64,000 nucleotides of DNA from assembly GCA_041397645.1 (NCBI GenBank), contig JAWKWE010000004.1, positions 62,001 to 126,000 on the forward strand, in the 5' to 3' direction. This document shows, piece by piece, positions 8,396 to 17,583 of the stretch. Every line of letters begins with the position of its first letter. The first letter of the stretch is position 1. The translations under genes were made by a program, and so were the position numbers. The notes beneath the pieces were generated by a model, which worked only from the letters and a program-made list of their open reading frames with translations, did no database searches and was not told the origin of the DNA. Source of the DNA: Hyphomicrobiaceae bacterium (GTDB lineage Bacteria; Pseudomonadota; Alphaproteobacteria; Rhizobiales; Hyphomicrobiaceae).

Positions 8396-10123
8396 TCAGG
8401 CAGCTTCTTCGAGTTCGTCCACCTCGATCGGCAGCCCGTAATAGAAGCCCTGCAAATATGTGATGCCGGCTTTCTTCAGCAGATCGACCGAGCGCTCATC
8501 GCCCACCCATTCGGCGACCGTTTCAAGCCCGAATGTGTTGGCCAATTCAATCATCGTCTTGATGAAGATTTGATCGGACGTGTCGTCGGCAACGTTCTTC
8601 ACAAACGCACCGTCGATTTTGACCATATCGACGTTGAGGAGCTTTAAGTTCTTGAACGAGGTGTATCCCGCGCCAAAATCATCAATGGCGACGCGGCAAC
8701 CGAGTTCCTTCAAGGTGTCGACGAAGTTGATCGACTGATCCAGGTCCTGAATGGCAGCCGTCTCGGTGATTTCCACGATAAGCCTGCTCGTCAGTTCCTT
8801 ACGGCCGCCTGTCAGGCGCCGGAGCGTTACCAGCCACTCGTGATCGGAGCACGTCAGGCCCGAGACGTTGAGCGAGAGCGTAATTTGTGGATTGCGCTTC
8901 AGTATGCCAATCGACAATTCCAGAGTGCGCCTGTCGATCAAGCGCGACAACCCAAGTTGCTCGGCAATGGGAATGAACTCTCCCGCAGACGCTATGCTTC
9001 CGTCTGCCCGCTCCATGCGCAGCAGACATTCATAGATCTCGGGTTTGTCGGATTTTGCGCCGACCATCGGCTGCAGCACGAGCCGCATGCGCTGCTGATC
9101 GAGCGCCTCGATAACGTCGTCGGCCACTGAAATGGACTTGCGCCGATTGGACTCGGCCGCGCTAAGCGGCTCATAAGTCATGAAGCAGTCAAAGCGCTTC
9201 GACTTGGCACGATCGAGCGCATGCAAGGCATAGTTCAATGCCTGCTGCACGCTGTTGGCTTGATCTGGCAGTATCACGCCGCCGATTGAAAGCGTCGCCG
9301 TCAGATGGCAAGCCGAGGTCTTGATCGTGTGTTCGCGCACGGCCTTCATAAATCGTTCAGCCGCGATCCGCATCGCGCCGGGTCCGCAGTCGTGTAGGAT
9401 GATGCCGAACTTGTTCGACGAATAGCGGCCAAGCACGTCGCCACCGCGAAGACGCTCTTTGATCTTGTGTGCCGCCGCCGAAATCACCTCATCGCCAACA
9501 TCAAAACCGAAGGTCTCGTTGACGACGGCGAGGTTGTTCACCGCGGCCATCAGAAAGGCGCACGGCTGTCCCGTCCGTTGCGTGCGACCCAAGACGGCAG
9601 TCAGCGCCTCCGTCAGGCGAATGCGATTGAGCTGCCCAGTGAGCTCATCGTGATCGGAGCGATACAGAAGTCTCTGCTCCTCCAGATAGCGATCGTTGAT
9701 AACACGCATCACACCGCGCGCACGCGCGGGCTTGCCGTCGGGACCGGGCCACCAGCGGCCGTGGTCCTCCAACCAAATGGAAGTGTCGGAGCGACGCCCC
9801 ACGGGCAGAAAGCGATACTGTAAGCGGTAAGCTACCCCGCGCACGCCATCGATGGCGGCTGATTGACTGAAAGCTTCGGCGCGGCGCGCTAGATGCTCCG
9901 GCGAGATCAGAAGTTGAAAACCCGTCCCGGTGGCGATGCATTGCTGGTTGGGGACGCCAAGTATTTCGCTGGCGTTGCTTTCCCAATCGATCCGATCGCT
10001 TGCGATATCCCAGACGTAGGCCGTCTCGTCGATAGCCGAAAGAATACCGATAAGATCCAGTCCTTCGCCCTCAGTCAAAGGATCTGTCTGGACGCGACCG
10101 GCCTTTTGCAAACCGTCATCCAT
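8396..10123 (-). CDS. PAS-GGDEF-EAL protein, degenerate cyclase with probable c-di-GMP phosphodiesterase
   Basis: Starting at ATG 10121-10123 it has 575 residues (an in-frame ATG at 10279 would add 52 unconvincing residues). A PAS-like sensor spans about 25-145. A GGDEF domain spans 155-315, where the signature is replaced by SSNKF (235-239), so it should not synthesise c-di-GMP. The EAL domain spans 335-570: EAL reads ECL (Glu365), but Asn419, Glu451 in EITE, Asp481-Asp482 in DDFGAGYTS, Lys502 in KIDG and the QGFYYG loop are kept, so hydrolysis of c-di-GMP is plausible. Cytoplasmic; no membrane segment is seen. Confidence 0.87.
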   Translation of the reverse strand: MDDGLQKAGRVQTDPLTEGEGLDLIGILSAIDETAYVWDIASDRIDWESNASEILGVPNQQCIATGTGFQLLISPEHLARRAEAFSQSAAIDGVRGVAYRLQYRFLPVGRRSDTSIWLEDHGRWWPGPDGKPARARGVMRVINDRYLEEQRLLYRSDHDELTGQLNRIRLTEALTAVLGRTQRTGQPCAFLMAAVNNLAVVNETFGFDVGDEVISAAAHKIKERLRGGDVLGRYSSNKFGIILHDCGPGAMRIAAERFMKAVREHTIKTSACHLTATLSIGGVILPDQANSVQQALNYALHALDRAKSKRFDCFMTYEPLSAAESNRRKSISVADDVIEALDQQRMRLVLQPMVGAKSDKPEIYECLLRMERADGSIASAGEFIPIAEQLGLSRLIDRRTLELSIGILKRNPQITLSLNVSGLTCSDHEWLVTLRRLTGGRKELTSRLIVEITETAAIQDLDQSINFVDTLKELGCRVAIDDFGAGYTSFKNLKLLNVDMVKIDGAFVKNVADDTSDQIFIKTMIELANTFGLETVAEWVGDERSVDLLKKAGITYLQGFYYGLPIEVDELEEAA

Positions 10124-10380
10124 TGCCCGTCTTGCGCCGTTTCCTTCAGCGGAAGGAGGAGTGCCCACTATCGGCCTCGTGCTCGCACGCCCGCAGGCGA
10201 AAAGGCCATAAGCCAAGCCCCGCGGGTTAAATAAGGAGGAATTGTTTCTGTTCTGAACGTAGAGCGAAATTGCTAACAAGGCTTAAAAACGTGCCTCTGA
10301 AAGCGCCACCAGAAATAAAAACAGCCGACGCGAACGCCGGCCGTTGGATTTCATTGCCCTGATATGGCTGTCGCTGCGCC

Positions 10381-10815
10381 TTATTGATCGGCACCAATGG
10401 CGAGGTCGCGGCGGGCGACGCGGATACCGATCGTATAGCCCGCGATTACATCGATCAGCGACGCCACCAGAACCAGAAAGAAGACCGAGGTCGCCGCCTG
10501 CGGCGCCATCAGGAATTCAACGAGTATCGCGACGAATACGATCATGGAAAGAGCATGGTCGATCAAGGTCGACGTCGAGGTGAAGGTTGCCTTCACGATC
10601 TCGATGAACAGTAGCATCAACGTGACGAGCAAGATGAGATCGCCCCACGTGAAAACCCAATGACCTCCGCTCAAGAGGTTGACGGAAAAGATCTCGCCCC
10701 AAAGGCCACTAGCCGGCGTGTTCTCCGTGCCTGGCGCTCCTACGCCCATCGCCAGAACAATCGCGTTGTAGAGAAGGAATGAGAAGACAAGTGTGGGGAT
10801 AGCTCTGAGCGACAT
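10381..10815 (-). CDS. Four-helix inner membrane protein, unknown function
   Basis: A 144-residue protein with hydrophobic segments at about 5-23, 58-76, 85-103 and 107-128, and a basic cytoplasmic end (RVARRDLAIG). AGGAGA precedes the ATG at 10813-10815 with good spacing. I do not recognise the family. It stands alone between the GGDEF/EAL gene and rpmF, all on the minus strand. Confidence 0.7.
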   Translation of the reverse strand: MSLRAIPTLVFSFLLYNAIVLAMGVGAPGTENTPASGLWGEIFSVNLLSGGHWVFTWGDLILLVTLMLLFIEIVKATFTSTSTLIDHALSMIVFVAILVEFLMAPQAATSVFFLVLVASLIDVIAGYTIGIRVARRDLAIGADQ

Positions 10816-11003
10816 ATCGATTTCTCCTGGCGATCCGGTATGCGAAACCGGCGCGACCTTGTGGCATGCGTCAGCCCATTTGCCAAGCTATCCACCTACA
10901 TTCTTCAACGCGAACAGCGGATGCCCGGTATGGACACCCGCTGAATATGCAGCTGAAAAAGGCTAAGCAGAGGCTAACCGTAGACCTCTCAGGCCTCGGT
11001 CTT

Positions 11004-11189
11004 TCAGACCTCGGTCTTGGGCTCGAGAATCTGACGGCCGCGGTACTTGCCCGACTTCAGATCGATATGGTGCGGGCGGCGACGCTCGCCTGAGTCCTTG
11101 TCCTCGACATAGGCCGGGGCGGAAAGCGCGTCGTGCGCACGGCGCTGGCCGCGCTTCATGCGCGAAACCTTTTTGCGCGGAACTGCCAT
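11004..11189 (-). CDS. rpmF: 50S ribosomal protein L32
   Basis: The 61-residue protein begins MAVPRKKVSRMKRGQRRAHD, the hallmark of bL32, and continues with GERRRPHHIDLKSGKYRGRQ. It has no zinc-binding cysteines, as usual for alphaproteobacterial L32. GGAGC lies 8 bases before the ATG. It follows mtgA on the same strand after a gap of about 220 bases. Confidence 0.95.
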   Translation of the reverse strand: MAVPRKKVSRMKRGQRRAHDALSAPAYVEDKDSGERRRPHHIDLKSGKYRGRQILEPKTEV

Positions 11190-11409
11190 CGTATTAGCTC
11201 CAAAACTTGAGCCCCAGGAACCAAATAAGGCCAGCGCCCGCGAAAGGGGCTCGCCAACGTGAAGCCTAGGGGTGAATATCCGGCGGGGGCCGTAGCAGCC
11301 GCTTTAAGCCGTCCATGGCGCGGGCTTATACGCGCAAAATCGGACCAGCGCCAGCCCCCCTTGAAAACATTCCAGGCGGCGTAGGAGCCCAAAATTGGGT
11401 CTTCGGGCC

Positions 11410-12546
11410 TCAGTTGGGCGCATACGACCCCAAGACGCACCCTGTGAGTGCTGATGAACTCCCTCGGGAACGGGCCATATTGAGCGATGCCAACCGCCGC
11501 GTTCCGGGGCCCGGTTTGCCGGCGTCTCGCCGAATTGGGTTGGGCAGCGCCACCGCAAGTTGCGACGCCTCCCGGTCGCTGAGCCTTCGGGCAGGCTTGC
11601 GGAAGTGATGGCGTGCTGCTTCTTCGGCGCCAAATACCCCAGGCCCCCATTCGGCAATATTCAGGTATACTTCCATGATGCGCCGCTTGGGCCAAAGCGT
11701 TTCAATGGCGACCGTCAGCGGCACTTCCAGCACCTTGCGAACGTAGCTCTTGGACGGCCAAAGGAAGAGGTTTTTAGCCACCTGCATGGAGATTGTGCTG
11801 GCGCCTCGTGGCGTGCCGTCACCCGATTTTGCAATGGCGGATTCGATTGCTTCGACATCGACGCCCCAATGCTGGCAAAAGCGCCCATCCTCGCTGACGA
11901 TGACGGCGCGAACCAGTTTGGGCGAAATGGCAGCCAAAGGAACCCAGGTGTGCTTGACATCCTCTCCAATCAGTTTGCGCTGAAGCATGAGCGCCGACAT
12001 CGGAGGATCGACGAACCGATAGGTCAAGATCAACAGAAAGACGGCCACCAGCCAGACCAATGCGGCGGCCATCAAGTATCTCGCGCAGCGCGCAACGACC
12101 CGTCCCCAATCTGCCTTCGGCGGCTCGGCCCCTGGTGCAGATCGACCATCGGAAAGTCCAGTCCAGGCATCCAAATTTGCCGAGGGGTGGTCTGCCCCTA
12201 AGCCGAGTGAAGGTTGTTGAGGCGGGACATAGACTTCGGAAGTCGGAAAGAAGCCTTGCCGGTCCGGCACAGCTTCATTTCCATTCAAGGCGCGTGGACT
12301 TGCGGCGAAAAGCGAGGAGAAATCTGGCTCGATACGCTTCGCAGCCCCTCGCGGAGCTGGAGCGGCGAAAGGTGCGGAACGAATATTCGAACCTGCCATC
12401 ACGCCCGAAGGCGAGGGATCAGGCACACCGGGCCGTACGGGCTCCACTGCGCTCAAGCGCCGCGAAACCCGATCTGAGACGCCGCTGCGCACCGTTGGCG
12501 GCATGGCACCTTCTTCTTCATCCTGGCTGTACGACCGATCGTCCAT
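11410..12546 (-). CDS. mtgA: Monofunctional biosynthetic peptidoglycan transglycosylase
   Basis: Polymerises lipid II glycan strands at the outer face of the inner membrane. The GT51 motifs are SEDGRFCQHWG (catalytic Glu at about 219), GASTISMQVAKNLFL, RKVLEVPLTVAIE and MEVYLNIAEWG. One membrane anchor lies at about 157-179. At 378 residues it is much longer than the usual 225-240 because of a 150-residue Pro/Ser/Ala-rich cytoplasmic N-terminal extension. The start at ATG 12544-12546 is the first in frame; a later internal start is possible but none has a better ribosome-binding site. Confidence 0.88.
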   Translation of the reverse strand: MDDRSYSQDEEEGAMPPTVRSGVSDRVSRRLSAVEPVRPGVPDPSPSGVMAGSNIRSAPFAAPAPRGAAKRIEPDFSSLFAASPRALNGNEAVPDRQGFFPTSEVYVPPQQPSLGLGADHPSANLDAWTGLSDGRSAPGAEPPKADWGRVVARCARYLMAAALVWLVAVFLLILTYRFVDPPMSALMLQRKLIGEDVKHTWVPLAAISPKLVRAVIVSEDGRFCQHWGVDVEAIESAIAKSGDGTPRGASTISMQVAKNLFLWPSKSYVRKVLEVPLTVAIETLWPKRRIMEVYLNIAEWGPGVFGAEEAARHHFRKPARRLSDREASQLAVALPNPIRRDAGKPGPGTRRLASLNMARSRGSSSALTGCVLGSYAPN

Positions 12547-12572
12547 GCTTTCCTTGAGCCAGCCAATGCGAT

Positions 12573-13553
12573 ATGGCCCCGCCTAGACCTAAACAATGGC
12601 CGAGTTACGAGTGCGCAACAAAGGATTTCGCCGCAGAGGTTAAAGGATTGATTCAATTGCCACAGCGACTCAGCGACGCCGCCGCGCTCACCGACCGCCG
12701 TCTGAGCGCCTTGCTCGACTTGCAGATCGGAGCCGGAACTCCGAAGCGTCTGGCTTCAGCCATGCAACATGCCGCACTGTCAGGGGGTAAGCGATTCCGC
12801 CCCTTCCTGCTGATTGAAAGCGCAGCCTTGTTCAATGTTCCAGCACACGCCGCCGTCGATGCGGCCGCGGCCCTTGAATGCGTGCACTGCTACTCTCTCG
12901 TTCATGATGATCTGCCTTCGATGGACAACGACCGGTTGAGGCGCGGACAGCCCACGGTTTGGACGGCCTTTGACGAGTGGACTGCAATTCTGGCGGGCGA
13001 CGCTCTGCAAACCCTGGCGTTTGAAATTCTGGCCGCGCCGACCACGCATCCTGACGGAACCATCCGCAGTATGCTCGTCAGCGTACTCGCAAAGGCGTCG
13101 GGCCCTGCGGGAATGGTCGGCGGTCAAGCACTCGATCTTGAGGCGGAACGGCTCGCTGGCGACGGCCGTTCGGACGCAGCGCACATTTCAAATCTGCAAG
13201 CGATGAAGACCGGCAGACTTATTCGCGTAGCCTGTGAAATGGGTGCCATCCTTGGCGGCGCGAGCGACACAGAGCGAGCCGCACTTGCCAATTATGGTGA
13301 GGCGCTCGGCCTTGCTTTCCAGATCAGTGACGACCTGCTCGACGCCGAAGGGGGAGAGGAAATAGTCGGAAAAGCCACCGGCAAGGATGCAGCCGCAGGC
13401 AAGGCAACGCTCGTCGGCTTGTTGGGCACAGGACCTGCGCGAAAGGCACTCGATAAAACGATAGACGATGCGGTTCGGCACCTCGCGCCATTCGCCAGCA
13501 AGGCCGAGCATCTCGTTGAAGCAGCCCGCTTCATGGGGCGGCGGAAATCATAA
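12573..13553 (+). CDS. ispA: Polyprenyl (farnesyl/geranyl) diphosphate synthase
   Basis: Prenyltransferase that condenses isopentenyl diphosphate with allylic diphosphates. It has GGKRFRP, the first Asp-rich motif in LVHDDLPSMDNDRLRRG, MVGGQALDLE, KTGRL, and the second Asp-rich motif in FQISDDLLD. The DDLPSMDND form with this spacing fits short-chain FPP synthases of the IspA group. It is 326 residues, about 25 longer at the N-terminus than typical, so a downstream start is possible. Divergent from mtgA; the neighbouring ispG supports an isoprenoid context. Confidence 0.88.
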   Translation: MAPPRPKQWPSYECATKDFAAEVKGLIQLPQRLSDAAALTDRRLSALLDLQIGAGTPKRLASAMQHAALSGGKRFRPFLLIESAALFNVPAHAAVDAAAALECVHCYSLVHDDLPSMDNDRLRRGQPTVWTAFDEWTAILAGDALQTLAFEILAAPTTHPDGTIRSMLVSVLAKASGPAGMVGGQALDLEAERLAGDGRSDAAHISNLQAMKTGRLIRVACEMGAILGGASDTERAALANYGEALGLAFQISDDLLDAEGGEEIVGKATGKDAAAGKATLVGLLGTGPARKALDKTIDDAVRHLAPFASKAEHLVEAARFMGRRKS

Positions 13554-13616
13554 AGCTCAACCAGGAGGGCGTTCGCCGGTGCGCCAGCGCGGATAGAGCC
13601 ACGCCGCGTGCTTATT

Positions 13617-14894
<1,278 letters not shown>

Positions 14895-14946
14895 GGGTTT
14901 TGCAAGCCTTAGCAGTTGCAGTCTCAGACAGTCCTCAAGTGGCGCG

Positions 14947-15747
14947 TCACCGTTTCAACGCGCGCCCAGCGATCAGAGAAATCACCGCCAATAGCGTCAT
15001 CGCCAGTACGATGCTGGGCCCGCCAGGGGTATCATGAACGAGCGAAAGCGTTAAGCCCAGCACAGATCCGATGACGCCGAAGAGCGCGGCTAGAACCGCC
15101 ATAGATTCCGGCGTGCGGGCAATGAAGCGAGCAGAAACCGCTGGAACGATAAGAAATGCCATCACCAGCAGGACGCCGACGATCTTCATGGCCACCGCAA
15201 TAGTCACCGCGAGAAGGATGTCGAAAACAGCCTTAGGCACGACCGGATCCACGCCTTCGGCCGTAGCGAGGTCGGCGTCGATGGATAAGCGCAGCAACGG
15301 CCGCCAAAGCTTGATCATCACCGCGAATACGAAGCCTCCGCCTAGCGCGATCCAGCCAAGATCTCCGTTGGTAACGGCAAACACATCTCCAAACAGGAAA
15401 CTCATAAGATCGACCGACGGACCTTTGAGCATGGATATGGCGAGCACTCCGAGCGCCAGCGTTGCGTGATGCATCAGGCCCAGGATGCTGTCGAGCGCAA
15501 GGAGCCGTTGTTGACCAAAGGCGATCAACACCGTCGCTGCGATAATCGCCGCCAAAATGACCGTGAACGTCAGATTGATTTGTAGCGCCAGGCCGAGGGC
15601 GACGCCGAGCAGGCTCGCCTGCGCCAACGTTTCCCCGACATAGGCCATGCGCCGCCAGACGATGATGCACCCCAACGGGGCCGCAATCGCAGCCAGTGCG
15701 GCAGCGGCGATCATCGCGCGCACGAAAAAAGGCTCAGGCCAAGACAC
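14947..15747 (-). CDS. znuB: Zinc ABC transporter permease
   Basis: Membrane component of the high-affinity zinc importer. The 266-residue ABC-3 family protein has about eight hydrophobic segments and typical blocks GCIIVWRRMAYVGETLAQASLLG near the N-terminus and VGVLLVMAFLIVPAVSARF towards the C-terminus. It starts 5 bases after the znuC stop, so it is clearly in the zur-znuC-znuB operon. The solute-binding gene znuA is not adjacent and must be elsewhere in the genome. Confidence 0.9.
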   Translation of the reverse strand: MSWPEPFFVRAMIAAAALAAIAAPLGCIIVWRRMAYVGETLAQASLLGVALGLALQINLTFTVILAAIIAATVLIAFGQQRLLALDSILGLMHHATLALGVLAISMLKGPSVDLMSFLFGDVFAVTNGDLGWIALGGGFVFAVMIKLWRPLLRLSIDADLATAEGVDPVVPKAVFDILLAVTIAVAMKIVGVLLVMAFLIVPAVSARFIARTPESMAVLAALFGVIGSVLGLTLSLVHDTPGGPSIVLAMTLLAVISLIAGRALKR

Positions 15748-15752
15748 GTTCG

Positions 15753-16634
15753 CTATCTCTCCTGCGCGTCCGGCGCATCATCGGAAATGGGCATCGCCGC
15801 ACCCGTAATGTCGTGCTTGTGGTCGTGATGATGATGATAGATGGCTAATGACTTGGCCGCCTCTTCACCGAACAGGCGGATATATTCATCAGATCGCGCC
15901 ACCGCCTCCGGGCGGCCCGAACAGCACACGTGTCCGTTGAGACAGAGGACCCGGTCGCTCTTTCTCATCACGACATGAAGGTCGTGACTGACGAGCAGTA
16001 CGCCCAGCCGGTGTCGATCCCGAAGGCCGCCAATAAGATCATAAAGCTCGGCTTCCCCTGCGTAGTCCACGCCGCTCGCGGGCTCATCGAGCACGAGCAG
16101 ATTGGGTTTGCGGAGCAACGCCCGGGCAATTAGTACCCGCTGGGTCTCGCCACCTGAAAGCTGGGTCAATTGCTGGTTTGCCGTGTGGGCCACGCCGGCT
16201 TCGTCCAGAGCCTTTGCGACCTCCGCCGCGCTCACGTCATTCCCCAACGCAAGAAATCGCTCGACCGTCATGGGAATTGTGCCGTCGGCCGCGAACTTCT
16301 GCGGAACATACCCGATGCGCGTTCCAGGCTGTTTGAAAATCGTTCCACGATCCGGCTTCAGGATCGAAAGGATGAGCTTGACCAGAGTGGATTTTCCAGC
16401 GCCGTTCGGCCCGATCAGAGTGACGATCTCGCCGGATCGGACATCGAGATCGACACCGGACAGGAGCGGGCGCCCTCCCCGAGTGATGGCGAGGTCGCGC
16501 GCGGAGATCAGCGCGTTCCGATCCACGGGGGCGGCCACATGATGGCCGCATCCACAGTCCGGACCGTGTTCAAAGTGTCGGTGAGCCACGTGGTCGTGGT
16601 CGTGAACGATTGTGGCGGGTTCAGCAGCGGACAC
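15753..16634 (-). CDS. znuC: Zinc ABC transporter ATP-binding protein
   Basis: ATPase of the zinc importer. Walker A GPNGAGKST, signature LSGGETQRV, Walker B LLVLDEPAS and the switch His in LLVSHDLHV are all present in 293 residues. Both ends are His-rich (HDHDHVAHRHFEHGPDCGCGHH at the start, YHHHHDHKHD near the end), which fits zinc handling. It is preceded by zur (gap 41 bases) and followed by znuB (gap 5 bases). Confidence 0.92.
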   Translation of the reverse strand: MSAAEPATIVHDHDHVAHRHFEHGPDCGCGHHVAAPVDRNALISARDLAITRGGRPLLSGVDLDVRSGEIVTLIGPNGAGKSTLVKLILSILKPDRGTIFKQPGTRIGYVPQKFAADGTIPMTVERFLALGNDVSAAEVAKALDEAGVAHTANQQLTQLSGGETQRVLIARALLRKPNLLVLDEPASGVDYAGEAELYDLIGGLRDRHRLGVLLVSHDLHVVMRKSDRVLCLNGHVCCSGRPEAVARSDEYIRLFGEEAAKSLAIYHHHHDHKHDITGAAMPISDDAPDAQER

Positions 16635-16675
16635 GCTGGCGGACCTCCCGATGAAATGACTTCCAACTCAAGACT

Positions 16676-17164
16676 TCAATCGCCCGCCTTCTCCGCACAC
16701 ATTTGACAGGTGCCGGAGACTTCGACGAACTTTACGCGCGCCTCAAACTTCGCATCGTGCGTGGCTGCGTCGATGGCCGCGAAGATCTCGTCTCCGTCCG
16801 TCTCGAAGACACAACCGCACTGTTCGCAGGACAGAAAGATCGGACGACGCCCGTTGCGGCCCAAGGGACGGCGGCTGGCGAAATAGGCATTCTTACTTTC
16901 CAGCCGGTGGACGACGCCCGCTTCCAGGAGGGCATCGAGCGCCCGATAAACCGAAATGGGTGCCAGACGCGTGCCCTTCTTGGCGAGCCGGTCCAAAACC
17001 TCATAAGCTCCAACGCTTTCCTGCGTGGAGGCGATCTCCTCGAAAACCTTACGGCGGAGCTCCGTGAAGCGAAGGTTCTTCTCTGCGAAAATCTGCACAG
17101 CCTGCTCGATGGTCGCCTTGAGGCGATCTTTGGCTTTGGCTTCATCGCTTGCGGCCGTCGGCAT
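16676..17164 (-). CDS. zur: Fur-family zinc uptake regulator
   Basis: A 162-residue Fur-family repressor with the winged-helix N-terminus (RFTELRRKVFEEIASTQESV, then LAPISVYRALDALLEAGVV) and two CxxC pairs, CEQC and CQMC, forming the structural zinc site. Its place as first gene of an operon with znuC and znuB makes it Zur rather than Fur or Mur. It probably represses its own operon through the dyad at 17272-17286. Confidence 0.9.
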   Translation of the reverse strand: MPTAASDEAKAKDRLKATIEQAVQIFAEKNLRFTELRRKVFEEIASTQESVGAYEVLDRLAKKGTRLAPISVYRALDALLEAGVVHRLESKNAYFASRRPLGRNGRRPIFLSCEQCGCVFETDGDEIFAAIDAATHDAKFEARVKFVEVSGTCQMCAEKAGD

Positions 17165-17271
17165 CTGAACCTTTCAGCGTTGACTGCAATACCTTCTCCC
17201 CGCCCTTGCCGTGCCGGCGGCAATGGGTCAAGGATGAACTTTCAGGCGAACCGCGCCCGCTTGAAATTTCA

Positions 17272-17286
17272 TGCCATAATATAGCA
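17272..17286. promoter_or_regulatory. Candidate Zur operator upstream of zur-znuCB
   Basis: Interrupted perfect dyad TGC-n-ATA-n-TAT-n-GCA lies 108 bases upstream of the zur start codon. Spacing and AT-rich core resemble Zur boxes of proteobacteria. No gene is seen in the rest of 17165-17583, which probably also holds the promoter of the large plus-strand gene at 17584. Confidence 0.5.
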
Positions 17287-17583
17287 CCTTGACGCACGGA
17301 GCCACGAAACCGCACCGACTTAGACGCAAACGGCCTTAACAATTGCGTGTTTGCTACCCAAATATGCGGTTCGTTCGCCATGGCCCCCCGTCGGTTCGAC
17401 CTTCAACCGCCCCCCATGGCCGAGCCGGCGCGGGCCGGTGGTAATCTTCAGACCGATTTTCTGAAATAATTTCATGCGCAAGGCGCGATTGGGACGTAAT
17501 CTTGGCCGGTTCGTCCGCCAAATGTCGCCAGAATGCTGGTAACGGATGCGTGGTGATCTGTCGGGAAGAAGGGTTAGCAAGGG

